The notes under the pieces were generated by a model that worked only from the letters and a program-made list of their open reading frames with translations, made no database searches and was not told the DNA's origin. 64,000 nt of DNA, taken from Bacillota bacterium (GTDB lineage: Bacteria; Bacillota; Clostridia; Caldicoprobacterales; Xylanivirgaceae). The position numbers and the translations under genes were made by a program. The stretch spans positions 79,222 through 143,221 of the forward strand of contig JAMOAB010000068.1 in assembly GCA_023621995.1 (NCBI GenBank), read 5' to 3'. This document shows, one piece after another, positions 44,385 to 54,575 of this stretch (position 1 is the first letter of the stretch; each line of letters starts with the position of its first letter).

Positions 44385-47042
44385 CTACCCCATGAGCTCT
44401 TCTATCTCTTCCAACCGTTCCATTACTTTAGATAGCATTGCTTTGTATTCCCTTTCCTTTTCCCGTTCTTCTTCAACTATATGGGCAGGCGCTTTTTTGA
44501 CGAAGTTTTCATTGGCCAATTTACCTTGAGCCCTTTTAACTTCTTTCTCTAGCTTAGCCTTTTCAATAAGAAGTCTATCTTTCTCCTTATCAAAGTCAAT
44601 TAAATCTTCTAATGGCATAAATATCTGTGCCTTTGATGTAACAGCCGACGCTGTATTCTTAGATATCTTATCTTCAGTATCTTCAATTATCATCTCGTCT
44701 ATGCCTGCAAGCTTTTCGAAATATACAGATCCGTACGAAAATATGTCCTCCCAACCATCATGTGGTATGATATACAATTTGGCCTTTCTGCTCATAGGTA
44801 CGTCCATCTCTGCTCGTATATTTCTTATTGCCCTTATGACATCCATGATCTCTTCCATCTGTTCCTCCGCCTTAGCATCTATCTCTTCTACCTTGACTGT
44901 GGGCCATCTAGAAATCATTATACTCTCATCTTTCATCGGCATATGTTGCCATATTTCTTCCGTTATAAAAGGCATAAATGGATGTAAAAGTTTAAGTGTG
45001 TTGGATAGTACATATACTAAGGTAGACATTGCCACTTGCCTTGCATTCTGGTCATCGCCGTACAACCTTGGCTTTACAAGCTCTATATACCAGTCACAGA
45101 ACTCGTTCCATGTAAAATCATATATCTTTTGTGCAGCTATCCCTAGTTCAAATTTTTCCATGTTGTCTGTAACTTCTTGTACTAGACGATTATATTTGCT
45201 AATTATCCATCTGTCAGGTAATTCTAGTTTTTCACTGTCTATTGGCTCAACTTCTACATTGAGATTTTCAATATTCATAAGTATGAACCTAGCGGCATTC
45301 CATATTTTGTTGGCAAAATTTCGACTAGCCTCTACCTTTTCCCAATGAAATCTCATATCATTACCTGGTGATGTACCAGTGACCAAGCTAAGCCTCAAAG
45401 CATCGGCACCATATTTTTCTATAACCTCAAGGGGATCTACACCATTTCCTAGTGACTTGCTCATAGCCCTACCTTGTGAATCCCTCACCATGCCATGTAT
45501 AAATACATATTCAAATGGTATCTCATCCATGTGGGCAAGTCCTGAAAATATCATTCTAGCTACCCAGAAAAATATAATGTCATGACCTGTTACAAGCACA
45601 TCAGTTGGATAAAAATATTCAAGATCTTGGGTATTGTCTGGCCAACCGAGAGTAGAAAACGGCCACAGTGCAGAACTAAACCATGTATCTAGAACATCTT
45701 CATCCTGCTTAAAGTTAGTACCCCCGCACTTAGAGCATCTCTCTGGTATAGACCTTGATACTACCATTTCGTCACAATCTTCACAGTAATATGCAGGTAT
45801 TCTATGACCCCACCATAGTTGCCTTGAAATACACCAGTCTCTTATATTTTCCATCCAGTTGAAGTATATCTTCTCAAATCGCTCTGGTATAAACTTGATC
45901 TTACCATTTTTTACAACATCAATGGCAGGCTTTGCAAGGGGCTTCATCTTTACAAACCACTGTCTGGAGATTATAGGCTCTACAATAGTATGACATCTAT
46001 AACAATGCCCTACATTATGTTTGTGCTCTTCTACCTTGTGTAGAAGCCCAAGACTTCTTAGATCGTCAACTATTACACGTCTTGCTTCATATCTGTCCAT
46101 GCCTTCATATTTTCCTGTGTTTTCATTCATTATACCACTGTCATCCATTATACATATTTGAGGTAGATTATGACGTAGCCCTACCTCAAAGTCGTTAGGG
46201 TCATGGGCTGGGGTTATCTTAACCATTCCTGTGCCAAATTCCCTATCTACGTAGCTGTCAGCTATTACAGGTATTTCCCTATCTGCAAGGGGAAGTAATA
46301 TATTCTTACCTATCAGATGGGCATACCTTTCATCATCTGGATGTACAGCTATTGCTGTATCGCCAAGCATAGTCTCAGGACGTGTGGTTGCAATTACTAC
46401 ATATTCGTCAGAATCTATGATTGGATATTTTATATGCCAAAAATGTCCATGATCTTCTTCATACTCTACCTCTGCATCGGAAAGGGCAGTTTTACAGTCA
46501 GGACACCAATTTATTATCCTATCTCCCCTATATATAAGTCCTTCTTCATACAATTTTATAAAAACCTCTGTTACCGCCCTATTGCAACCTTCGTCCATGG
46601 TGAATCGTTCTCTAGACCAGTCACAAGAAGCACCTAGTTTTTTAAATTGTTCTACAATTTGTCCACCGTATTCTTCTTTCCACTTCCAGGCCCTCTCCAA
46701 AAAACCTTCTCTACCAAGATCATTTTTTGTCAAACCTTCTTTAGCTAGCTGTTCTATTATCTTTACTTCAGTGGCAATACTGGCATGATCAGTACCAGGT
46801 AGCCAAAGGGTAGCATAGCCCTCCATACGTCTCCACCTTATTAATATATCTTGTAGCGTCCCATCAAGGGCGTGCCCTATGTGCAGATGCCCCGTTATAT
46901 TGGGAGGAGGCATGACTATACAGTAAGGTTCCTTGTCGTCATCTGTCTCTGCCCTAAAATAACCTCCTTTCAACCACATATCATATATCTTATCTTCGAC
47001 TTCGTTAGGGTCATATGTCTTAGCTATTAAATTTTTATCCAC
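44385..47042 (-). CDS. valS: Valyl-tRNA synthetase
   Basis: A class I synthetase of 885 aa. The HIGH-like motif is in [18 protein letters not shown], and KMSKS appears as AMSKSLGN. The CP1 editing domain is present ([21 protein letters not shown]), with zinc-binding CxxC pairs ([10 protein letters not shown] and RCSKCGG) and a C-terminal coiled coil. It charges tRNA-Val. GTG start at 47042 behind TAGGAGG. It is regulated by the valine T-box at 47281-47560; a 67-codon gene lies between leader and valS. Confidence 0.97.
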   Translation of the reverse strand: MDKNLIAKTYDPNEVEDKIYDMWLKGGYFRAETDDDKEPYCIVMPPPNITGHLHIGHALDGTLQDILIRWRRMEGYATLWLPGTDHASIATEVKIIEQLAKEGLTKNDLGREGFLERAWKWKEEYGGQIVEQFKKLGASCDWSRERFTMDEGCNRAVTEVFIKLYEEGLIYRGDRIINWCPDCKTALSDAEVEYEEDHGHFWHIKYPIIDSDEYVVIATTRPETMLGDTAIAVHPDDERYAHLIGKNILLPLADREIPVIADSYVDREFGTGMVKITPAHDPNDFEVGLRHNLPQICIMDDSGIMNENTGKYEGMDRYEARRVIVDDLRSLGLLHKVEEHKHNVGHCYRCHTIVEPIISRQWFVKMKPLAKPAIDVVKNGKIKFIPERFEKIYFNWMENIRDWCISRQLWWGHRIPAYYCEDCDEMVVSRSIPERCSKCGGTNFKQDEDVLDTWFSSALWPFSTLGWPDNTQDLEYFYPTDVLVTGHDIIFFWVARMIFSGLAHMDEIPFEYVFIHGMVRDSQGRAMSKSLGNGVDPLEVIEKYGADALRLSLVTGTSPGNDMRFHWEKVEASRNFANKIWNAARFILMNIENLNVEVEPIDSEKLELPDRWIISKYNRLVQEVTDNMEKFELGIAAQKIYDFTWNEFCDWYIELVKPRLYGDDQNARQVAMSTLVYVLSNTLKLLHPFMPFITEEIWQHMPMKDESIMISRWPTVKVEEIDAKAEEQMEEIMDVIRAIRNIRAEMDVPMSRKAKLYIIPHDGWEDIFSYGSVYFEKLAGIDEMIIEDTEDKISKNTASAVTSKAQIFMPLEDLIDFDKEKDRLLIEKAKLEKEVKRAQGKLANENFVKKAPAHIVEEEREKEREYKAMLSKVMERLEEIEELMG

Positions 47043-47058
47043 GATTCTATCCTCCTAT

Positions 47059-47262
47059 CTATATTTTACCAAATATCTTAAGCATTCCTAACATGGCCAT
47101 AAAGATTGCAACGAGCTTTAGTGTTATACTATATTGTTCTAACTTATCAGGTGCGCATTTTAATAGCTTCTTAGCTAAACTCTTTGATCTATAACCTATA
47201 ACTGCTGCCATAACCATGAGCATTAAACCTATTTTATTAATACTAGTAATTCTGTCTAACAT
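47059..47262 (-). CDS. 67-aa membrane protein between T-box and valS
   Basis: A short protein with a C-terminal hydrophobic helix (LKLVAIFMAMLGMLKIFG) and a shorter hydrophobic N-terminal stretch (IGLMLMVMAAVIG). It is basic in between (YRSKSLAKKLLK), so probably a two-helix membrane protein. No known family. A good Shine-Dalgarno (ATAGGAG) precedes the ATG. It is the first gene of the T-box-controlled transcript and ends 16 bases before valS. Confidence 0.7.
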   Translation of the reverse strand: MLDRITSINKIGLMLMVMAAVIGYRSKSLAKKLLKCAPDKLEQYSITLKLVAIFMAMLGMLKIFGKI

Positions 47263-47280
47263 AGAAATTCTCCTATAAAA

Positions 47281-47560
47281 TAATAAAATCCTCCATCCTA
47301 ATGTAAAGGACGAAGGAATTCTCCCCGTGGTACCACCCTAATTCCTACAATAGGTACAACAAACCTATTATAGGCACTCATTGCCATAACGGAGGCAACC
47401 GTTTGACCTACTACCATTCAGCCAAATAACTCAGAAGCGACATTCCACTTCCTTATTGCCTGGGAAACCTTTCAGCCTTTGGGTCTCCCTCTCTTTTGAC
47501 AAGTAAAGTGTACTCCTCTTCTTCATAGTCATATATATTACTCTTATTATATTATTGCCC
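47281..47560 (-). ncRNA. T-box leader, valine specifier (GUC)
   Basis: Stem I includes GGAGUAC, AGAGAGGGAG and GGCUGAAAG, and the specifier side GAAU-GUC-GCUUCUGAG gives GUC at 47439-47441. The T-box core AGGGUGGUACCACGG lies at 47325-47339. The terminator stem CCTTCGTCC/GGATGGAGG is followed by a T-rich stretch (47281-47320). Val specifier and valS downstream agree. Confidence 0.95.
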
Positions 47561-47579
47561 AATAGTTATATTTTGTCAA
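47551..47579 (-). promoter_or_regulatory. Promoter of the valS T-box transcript
   Basis: On the minus strand TTGACA (47574-47579), 17-base spacer, AATAAT (47551-47556). A better -10 (TATAAT at 47546-47551) lies at 22 bases. Confidence 0.65.
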
Positions 47580-47606
47580 GATAAAAATGATTTGCAATTT
47601 GATATA

Positions 47607-47683
47607 TGGTCGGGGTGACAGGACTTGAACCTGCGACCTTCTCGTCCCGAACGAGACGCGCTACCAAGCTGCGCTACACCCCG
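47607..47683 (-). tRNA. tRNA-Pro (anticodon CGG)
   Basis: The acceptor stem is CGGGGTG/CACCCCG with discriminator A and CCA encoded. The anticodon stem is TCTCG/CGAGA with loop TTCGGGA, giving CGG. The T arm is GGTTCAAGTCC. A TTGACA-18-TAGAAT promoter lies at 47825-47854. Confidence 0.95.
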
Positions 47684-47907
47684 TAGATAGAGCCAATAGA
47701 GGTACGTGACCCCTGACCTACAGTTTAGCAATTGGCCATAGCTATAACATGAATTGATATAAACTGCATGAAATCAGCTCTTTAACGTTTTATATGCTTT
47801 TTGCCTTCCAAGTAAACTGTTATTATTCTAACATATTATCAACAAAAGTGTCAACAGTCATATCGAATAATTCCCTATTCATCGTTATATGTGTTTTGTT
47901 ATTTGGA

Positions 47908-47932
47908 CAAAAAAAAGAGCCATAGGCTCTTA
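47908..47932 (-). terminator. Terminator of the ferritin-like gene
   Basis: On the minus strand AAGAGCC TAT GGCTCTT is followed by eight T residues, right after the stop at 47941. Confidence 0.9.
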
Positions 47933-47940
47933 GATACTGT

Positions 47941-48369
47941 CTATAACAAACTTTTTAACTTTTCAATAGACTTTCTGTCTTTATGCAGTATCTCACCTGC
48001 AATATCTCTTGATCTTTCGTCTAAGTCACCCCTTAGAACTTTTTCAGCCATATTAACGCCTTGGGTTTCACCTTCTATTGCTTTTTCTATTATTTCAGTT
48101 GTATCTGTATCTGAACCTAAATCTAGGTTAAGTTTGATATCACCCATTTTTCCCTTCATTCCAAGATTTTCGTCTGGCTGTCCACCTATATCCTGTATAT
48201 AGCTTGCTAATTTATCAATATTTTCTCTATGTTGTTTTTGTATTTCTTGGAAACATTGCTTCACATTCTTATCTTCTAACTTAGATATAAAGTTATTAAA
48301 GCTCTCAACTGCCATATATTCTCCCTGTAAGAGCTGGTTCAGTGATTCTATTACTTTTGCATTGGACAT
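47941..48369 (-). CDS. Ferritin-like four-helix protein (DUF2383-like)
   Basis: A 142-aa protein with four predicted helices and acidic/His pairs placed as in ferritin-like folds: EYMAVESFNNF, HRENIDKLASYI, EGETQGVNMAEKV and HKDRKSIEKL. This fits the DUF2383/PA2169 group, whose role is not settled (metal or stress related). AGGAGG before the ATG. Monocistronic with a strong terminator, near tRNA genes. Confidence 0.75.
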   Translation of the reverse strand: MSNAKVIESLNQLLQGEYMAVESFNNFISKLEDKNVKQCFQEIQKQHRENIDKLASYIQDIGGQPDENLGMKGKMGDIKLNLDLGSDTDTTEIIEKAIEGETQGVNMAEKVLRGDLDERSRDIAGEILHKDRKSIEKLKSLL

Positions 48370-48572
48370 TTTGTCTAACCTCCTTAGTATTAAATTTATA
48401 CGTTCGTTTTATTTTCTCACCAAATACACAAACTAATACATTTTATCGAAAAGAACCACCCGTTAGGATACCTCACTAATAAAAGGAGTTTTGTATACTT
48501 CTACTTATTATTATACTACTTGTAAATAAGAGTGTAATGCTATGTATGCTGTAAACCTGCCAACAAGTAGCC

Positions 48573-48612
48573 AAAAATAAATAATACCAAGAACGCTAAA
48601 TTCCTTGGTATT
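48573..48612 (-). terminator. Terminator after tRNA-Thr
   Basis: AATACCAAG/CTTGGTATT pair around a 12-base loop, with ATTTATTTTTGG following on the minus strand. Confidence 0.75.
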
Positions 48613-48614
48613 AC

Positions 48615-48690
48615 TGGAGCCAACAAGGGGACTTGAACCCCTGACCTGCAGTTTACGAAACTGCTGCTCTACCAACTGAGCTATGTTGGC
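48615..48690 (-). tRNA. tRNA-Thr (anticodon CGT)
   Basis: The acceptor stem is GCCAACA/TGTTGGC with discriminator T and CCA encoded. The anticodon stem is GCAGT/ACTGC with loop TTCGTAA, giving CGT. The T arm is GGTTCAAGTCC. Confidence 0.95.
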
Positions 48691-48992
48691 ACTTATACTG
48701 TACGATTTGACCACTAAATTATATCATATTTTTTATGTGTTGTCACCAATCCTAAATAAAAAATCTCAATTTATATTATAAAAAGAAAAATATAATAGTA
48801 TAAAGCTACGTAACATCTTGTAATATTGCCAAACTACATTTATAAGCATAGATTAAGCTAGAAAGTTTCTAGCCGGTCAACATTGTAATTAGATAGTTAT
48901 CTTGTTTGACGTTGGCAAAATCCTATAAATATGTATAGACTTTATACTATCTTTACGTTATAGATACTTTTTGTCGTTTTTATTATAACTTC
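48691..48992. other. Intergenic region with one short palindrome
   Basis: No gene is seen in this AT-rich stretch between tRNA-Thr and the PAP2 gene end. GCTAGAAAGTTTCTAGC at 48857-48873 is a perfect palindrome and could be an operator or a weak hairpin. Confidence 0.4.
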
Positions 48993-49652
48993 TCACATGA
49001 AAAATACAGATTCTTCCTTACTTTGATTCTCCCTTATCAACTGTGGGATCATATATATACATATGTATAGTATAGAAGCTAGAATAATTGCCCACATTAC
49101 ATCTAATATTGAATGTTGTTTAATTAGTACTGTAGAGGCACATATGGTGACCATACACACCAAAGATGCTACTCTTAAAATTCGCCTCTCTTTAAAGGGT
49201 TTATAACCAGTTAAACCAACATGTATTGCAATGGAATTTAGTACATGTATACTAGGAGCTACATTGGTAGGAGTGTCATTGGCATATATTTTTCTAATAG
49301 TACTTGAGAAGATATCGTTATCAACAATAACTGGACGTAGGTTTTGCCCATTAGGTAGAACTGTATAGACAGTATAACATATACTCATTCCAATAAACAT
49401 AAATAGAAATAGCCTATAATAATCCCTTTTTGATACAATACCCAGATATATAAAGCCAAATGCCATATATATATACCAAAACAGATACGGCACTACAAAC
49501 TCCTTTATAAATGGTATCTTGAGGTCAATTGGAGAAAACATAATGTATTTTGGTACAACTGTCTTCTCACAGTAGATAAACCATATATATAATACTCCAT
49601 ATAAGGTTAGTAATAAAAAATGCTTGTACTGTTGCCACAATTTATTCAACAT
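48993..49652 (-). CDS. PAP2-superfamily membrane phosphatase
   Basis: A 219-aa protein with about six membrane helices. The PAP2 catalytic motifs are partly seen: LRPVIVDND, NVAPSIHVLNS (the SxH segment) and KQHSILDVMWAII (the HSxxD segment with a second His). It probably dephosphorylates or transfers lipid phosphates in the membrane; substrate unknown. The start is TTG or ATG near 49652; GAGGAGGC lies upstream. Divergent from the SpoIID-domain gene, with a 300-base AT-rich gap holding no gene. Confidence 0.82.
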   Translation of the reverse strand: MLNKLWQQYKHFLLLTLYGVLYIWFIYCEKTVVPKYIMFSPIDLKIPFIKEFVVPYLFWYIYMAFGFIYLGIVSKRDYYRLFLFMFIGMSICYTVYTVLPNGQNLRPVIVDNDIFSSTIRKIYANDTPTNVAPSIHVLNSIAIHVGLTGYKPFKERRILRVASLVCMVTICASTVLIKQHSILDVMWAIILASILYICIYMIPQLIRENQSKEESVFFM

Positions 49653-49960
49653 CTTGATTCTTTTGCCTCCTCTATTTTTGCTATACTCTTCTGAAACTAA
49701 ATGGTCATCTCCTCGTATCTATTGTATAATTTTTAGCCTAATTTGTCATTACATTATTCTTACATTTTTATAACAATATACATAAAATATATTTGTATTT
49801 TTATAATCTTATACAATTATTAATTGACAAGAACTGCAAGTGGTACAGCTTTGCAAGACCTCGTAAGTAAATGTTTGATTTATAATATTGGAATACTTGT
49901 AAATTTTTATAGTATAATTTAAAATAAGAATACGCCTAATATATGGGGGTTATGTTATCT

Positions 49961-52132
49961 ATGAATCTCAAAAAAATTCTCATTATAGCTATAGCTATCC
50001 TTACAATATGTACATCTCTATTCTTTGGAATACACTGGCTACGAGGTAACCGAGCTAGAGAGGTAGTCTTTGGATTCCTAAATACTGTTGTGAGCCAACC
50101 AGATATTGTATATAAAAACTATATACACCCGTATTATGAGGGAAGCCTCAATTTTATAGAATTTCTGTCTGAAAATAGATATAATATAGGGTACAGCGTC
50201 TTATCAGCTAGAAAAGTGAACAAAAAGGAATATAAAGTCTCAATAGAACTGCAATATAGTGATAGAAATATTCCTTTAAGTTTTTTGGTTATAGACTATA
50301 ATGGGGAATGGGTTATAAGTCATATGCCTGAATATAAGTACATACCCGCTGCCCTATTTCTTGAGAGTGGAACTCCTAATAGAAATATAGAATTTGACAT
50401 TAGAGGAGATACAGTCTCTTATACTTGTACCTACCCATTTTCTTTGGAAAAATGGACACCCTTATCATTACATGTAATCGATGAGTGTATAGTAAATCAT
50501 GAAGTATTAAAACTTTCCCACATATCTAAAGTGCTACGCAATGACAACAGTACTCTAGAAGATATATATCTAGGGGATATATATGTATCTGATGATATGG
50601 CAATGTACACTAAAAACGGCCAAGAGTTTGTATATTGTCATAATAACTTTGTACCCATTGGAGCAGGAGACCTATATGCATGCCTCTCTGAAAACAACAT
50701 AGTACAATTAGTAGTATACGATGGACGCATACCACATACCAATAGAATAAGGGTGCTCATAAACACTTCATCACATGAAAGCAAATATCATACCCAGATT
50801 GATATGCTACTTAATGCCTCCTACACAATAAAGACATTTGATGACGCAACATCTGAGGAATTTAAGTTTAATAAAGGTGAAAAGATAATATTCAAACCAG
50901 CTGATGATGGTATTGGGCTATATAATAGTAGAGGAGCACATATTGCAACTGCTCCACGTCGATGGCATATAGAGGGAAATTATGATAACATAATCTATAT
51001 GCAAAATATTAAGAGGAGTTTTACTCAAAGTTCACAAAAAGGCACACCTTACAGGGGAAGCTTTGAGATTACCATGGGGGCTGAGGGACTGCTTCTCATA
51101 AATGAAATAGATATAGAAGAATATCTATATTCGGTCGTGACAAGTGAAATGCCTGTTTCATTTGGACTTGAGGCACTCAAGGTACAAGCTATAACTGCTA
51201 GAGCCTACGCTATAGCAGCATTAAACCGTCCCGGTTTTGCCCCATACGGTGCTCATCTCGATGACAGTACTGCAAGTCAGATGTATAACAATACAAAGGA
51301 GAACCCTACAGCCATAAGAGCAGTACAGAGCACATATGGATTGGTGCCTTTTTATGATAACAATATAGTAGATACACGGTTCTTTTCGACTTCATGTGGA
51401 TATACTGCGGCATTTGATGAAGTATGGAGTGACAAGGATGGTAATTTCCCTAGTAGCAAAAATCCATATCTTATGGCAAAACCCCAATATACAGGTGATA
51501 GCCCTAGCCTATATAATGAAGATAATTTCAGGGCCTTTATAGATAAGATAAACAACACATGTTACGATCGTTTCTCACCCTTTTTTAGGTGGTCGGTGCA
51601 ATTTTCTAGGGAAGAATTGGAAGGAGTAATAAATCACAATCTCCCTATAGTCCAAATGGGTGATCCTGAATTTATACTCACCCGCACTGGAGATAATAAT
51701 TACGTTAGCAAATCTATACCTGAAGATACTGGAAGGCTCTTAAATATATCAGTTATAAAACGTGGACAAGGTGGTAATATAATGGAGTTAGAACTGTCTA
51801 CTACAAGCGGAACATATAGAATAAAAAAAGAGCTCAATATAAGAAATGTACTAAAACCAATAAATTATATGGGCGAGGAACCGATAAAACTAAAATGCCA
51901 TGATGGGAATACGAAAGACAACTTCCCCATACTTCCAAGTGCATTTGCGTACATTGACGTTGAACGGGATACTGATGGTAATATAAACTATATAACCATT
52001 GTAGGTGGAGGATACGGACACGGAGTTGGTATGAGTCAATATGGGACCTATGGCCTAACCCTCCTTGGGAAAAATTATATAGAAATCATGGAACATTATT
52101 ATCCAGGATGCCAGCTTAAGAAGATGTATTAA
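49961..52132 (+). CDS. SpoIID/LytB-domain protein
   Basis: A 723-aa protein. An N-terminal membrane segment (LKKILIIAIAILTICTSLFFGI) is followed by an NTF2-like N-terminal part. A central region of unknown fold leads to the SpoIID domain from about residue 380 on: EYLYSVVTSEMPVSFGLEALKVQ, FFSTSCGYTAAFDEVW and GYGHGVGMSQYGTYGLTLLG. SpoIID is a lytic transglycosylase for denuded glycan in spore engulfment. This enlarged version is probably a relative acting on cell-wall glycan, not SpoIID itself. The in-frame ATG at 49943 lacks a site; ATG 49961 follows GGGGG by about 11 bases. Confidence 0.85.
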   Translation: MNLKKILIIAIAILTICTSLFFGIHWLRGNRAREVVFGFLNTVVSQPDIVYKNYIHPYYEGSLNFIEFLSENRYNIGYSVLSARKVNKKEYKVSIELQYSDRNIPLSFLVIDYNGEWVISHMPEYKYIPAALFLESGTPNRNIEFDIRGDTVSYTCTYPFSLEKWTPLSLHVIDECIVNHEVLKLSHISKVLRNDNSTLEDIYLGDIYVSDDMAMYTKNGQEFVYCHNNFVPIGAGDLYACLSENNIVQLVVYDGRIPHTNRIRVLINTSSHESKYHTQIDMLLNASYTIKTFDDATSEEFKFNKGEKIIFKPADDGIGLYNSRGAHIATAPRRWHIEGNYDNIIYMQNIKRSFTQSSQKGTPYRGSFEITMGAEGLLLINEIDIEEYLYSVVTSEMPVSFGLEALKVQAITARAYAIAALNRPGFAPYGAHLDDSTASQMYNNTKENPTAIRAVQSTYGLVPFYDNNIVDTRFFSTSCGYTAAFDEVWSDKDGNFPSSKNPYLMAKPQYTGDSPSLYNEDNFRAFIDKINNTCYDRFSPFFRWSVQFSREELEGVINHNLPIVQMGDPEFILTRTGDNNYVSKSIPEDTGRLLNISVIKRGQGGNIMELELSTTSGTYRIKKELNIRNVLKPINYMGEEPIKLKCHDGNTKDNFPILPSAFAYIDVERDTDGNINYITIVGGGYGHGVGMSQYGTYGLTLLGKNYIEIMEHYYPGCQLKKMY

Positions 52133-52153
52133 AATATGTATGGAGATGATCTA

Positions 52154-53422
52154 ATGAACACGAAAAAGATACCAACTGAAATTATATATGTGTTAAGACG
52201 TATTATGGAAAATGGCGGTGAAGCATATATAGTGGGAGGTGCACTTAGAAACTATTTACTAGATAGACCTATACATGACTGGGATATTGCTACATCCCTT
52301 TTGCCAAATGAGATCGAAAGTGCCTTTAGTGATATGCATACGGTTACAACTGGAAAAAAATTTGGTACTATAACAGTATTTATAGATGGACTTCAAGTAG
52401 AGGTGACCACCTATAGAACCGAAGAAGATTATAGAGATTATCGTCATCCGAGTAAGGTTGAGTTTACACAAAATATATATGAAGACCTTAAACGACGAGA
52501 TTTTACTATGAACGCACTTGCCCTCAATCCCCTTTTTCAAGACAGGACCTTTATAGATCCCTTTAACGGACACAGAGATATAAAGCTAGGAATAATAAGG
52601 GCAGTAGGTAACCCCCATGCCCGATTCTCTGAAGATCCTTTACGTATGATGAGGGCAATTAGATTTATGTCTCAACTGGGGTTTACAATAGATGGGACAA
52701 CCATGAATTCTATTAGATATAATAGCAAGATTATTACTAAAATACCGGCAGAACGTATAAAAGATGAGTTAGAACAGACGTTGTTAGGTAAGTTTGTTGA
52801 AAAGGGTATTATAACCCTATATCTATCGGGTATACAGAACTATATTATTCCTGAGTCTAAAGATATTGTAGATGAAGAGATAATAGAACGTATTGCCTAT
52901 TCCATAGCTAAATGTAGACAAGATATTATAGAGAGATTCTGTGCATATTTTATCTGGACAATTAAGCTAGAAAATAGGACATCTATGTTAAACAAAATAC
53001 TTAGAAGACTTAGATTTGATAACAAGACTAGAAAAGATATCATTACAATAATATCGTATATAGATACCCCAATCGGAAAAAGGATGCCAGCATATTCACT
53101 AAGGAGATTAATGGGGGAAATGGGCATAGAAAATACCCTTAGAATGCTTCATTTGATGGGAATCTTTGGATATAACCATGAAACTATGTGCAAGTTAAAT
53201 GAAATGGCCAGTACCATAATTATGGAGGAACAGCCCATATATAAATCCGAGCTCGACTTAGATGGACATGATTTAATAGATATGGGCATAGGTGTTAAAG
53301 ATCCAAGAGATATAGGACATGCATTAGATATTGCATACGATTGGATACTAATGGATCCTAAATTAAATGATAAAGAAATACTACTTTCTAGACTTCGAAA
53401 ATACTATAATATCAATAGTTAG
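52154..53422 (+). CDS. cca: CCA tRNA nucleotidyltransferase
   Basis: A 422-aa class II enzyme that adds or repairs the CCA end of tRNAs. The nucleotidyltransferase signature is AYIVGGALRNYLLDRPIHDWDIAT, with the metal Asp pair. The CTP/ATP-selecting RRDFTMNALA and NPHARFSEDPLRMMRAIRFMSQLGF segments are complete. C-terminal HD-free helical region. ATG at 52154 follows TGGAG by 8 bases; the frame back to 52136 is rejected. It overlaps the convergent YkvI-like gene by 4 bases. Confidence 0.93.
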   Translation: MNTKKIPTEIIYVLRRIMENGGEAYIVGGALRNYLLDRPIHDWDIATSLLPNEIESAFSDMHTVTTGKKFGTITVFIDGLQVEVTTYRTEEDYRDYRHPSKVEFTQNIYEDLKRRDFTMNALALNPLFQDRTFIDPFNGHRDIKLGIIRAVGNPHARFSEDPLRMMRAIRFMSQLGFTIDGTTMNSIRYNSKIITKIPAERIKDELEQTLLGKFVEKGIITLYLSGIQNYIIPESKDIVDEEIIERIAYSIAKCRQDIIERFCAYFIWTIKLENRTSMLNKILRRLRFDNKTRKDIITIISYIDTPIGKRMPAYSLRRLMGEMGIENTLRMLHLMGIFGYNHETMCKLNEMASTIIMEEQPIYKSELDLDGHDLIDMGIGVKDPRDIGHALDIAYDWILMDPKLNDKEILLSRLRKYYNINS

Positions 53423-54453
53423 CCTAAAGAATATATTGCTATGTATACTACAAAGATAAGACCTATAGATCCTAATATGGGGTATAGCGTAGATATTATG
53501 GTTGAAAAACCAAAATTCGATAGTAAAACAAAAAAAACCACTATACAAATAAGTACTGTATTGTGTAGATATTTAGGAAATCTTTCTTCTATAATGGACG
53601 TTATGGAAAATAGGTTTCCAATGAGTGTAGTAAATATGGCACCCCACAATATGAAAGTATATATCCAACCAAATATGGGGTTAATCTTATGGGCAATATA
53701 CATTAAGGGCACTTCATGTATGTAGATATGGGGCATATGGACAGATAGACAATAGTTAGACATTGCTAGTATTGTGCCTATTAAAACCCCTCCCATATAG
53801 CCTCCCAATTTGGCTATATTTCTATTTTCTACAGAATTACCAAGGGGAACAAGTACCCCTATGCATAATATAATATTGTACGATGAATATATCAATCCTG
53901 ATTTAATTGGATTAATGATAGACGAAGTAGAAAGCTCTTTGCTATTTTGTATATCTATCATTGGTACATTCAAGTGATATACAAACATTAAAATATCGAA
54001 TACAAATATAAGGGGAATTATGATGGTATTCGCATATAAAATACCATCGACTCCCATTATTATAGTAATAATGGCCAATACTGATGTTATTGATATGCCT
54101 ATCCAGTAGTAGCTACCAAATAGGGTGCCGGCGCCAGCAAACATTGCAATAGATATGGTCATATATGCAATTAGTAGATAAATATTGATTAAGGGAGCTA
54201 TTCCCTTAAAAACAGCCCTTGTCATTTCAGCATAACATTTACTATTAAGTTCTCCTCCCATCATAAGTATCTTGCTACCAATATACATAAATAAAAAGGT
54301 AGATATTATCAGGGATACATACGATAGTTTTTCATATCTTGTAAAGAATACAAGAATCTCCTGACCTGAAGCAAAACCAGCACCTATAATTGTTCCTGTA
54401 TATGTGGCTGCAATGTTGGCAATATAGATAAGACGAGAGCCTTTCCTCTTCAT
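53419..54453 (-). CDS. YkvI-like membrane transporter
   Basis: A 344-aa protein with about ten membrane helices. It opens TYTGTIIGAGFASGQEILVFF, the YkvI (APC-superfamily related) signature. Function unknown in the family; amino-acid or cation transport is possible. AAAGGAGGT precedes the ATG at 54453, which is better than the earlier ATG at 54480. Its 3' end overlaps cca by 4 bases. Confidence 0.85.
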   Translation of the reverse strand: MKRKGSRLIYIANIAATYTGTIIGAGFASGQEILVFFTRYEKLSYVSLIISTFLFMYIGSKILMMGGELNSKCYAEMTRAVFKGIAPLINIYLLIAYMTISIAMFAGAGTLFGSYYWIGISITSVLAIITIIMGVDGILYANTIIIPLIFVFDILMFVYHLNVPMIDIQNSKELSTSSIINPIKSGLIYSSYNIILCIGVLVPLGNSVENRNIAKLGGYMGGVLIGTILAMSNYCLSVHMPHIYIHEVPLMYIAHKINPIFGWIYTFILWGAIFTTLIGNLFSITSIIEERFPKYLHNTVLICIVVFFVLLSNFGFSTIISTLYPILGSIGLIFVVYIAIYSLG

Positions 54454-54550
54454 ATATATACCTCCTTTGAACATTTCCATGGCTACTATTTACATGGATA
54501 TTCAAAAGAGCACAAGATAATTCATTCATGTCTTTCCATATAAAGACAAA

Positions 54551-54575
54551 ATAAAAAAGGGCATCTAGCCCTTAA
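54551..54575 (-). terminator. Terminator of the TPR/helical protein gene
   Basis: On the minus strand AAGGGC and GCCCTT pair around TAGAT and are followed by TTTTTATTTTG. The stop codon lies in the stem. Confidence 0.85.
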
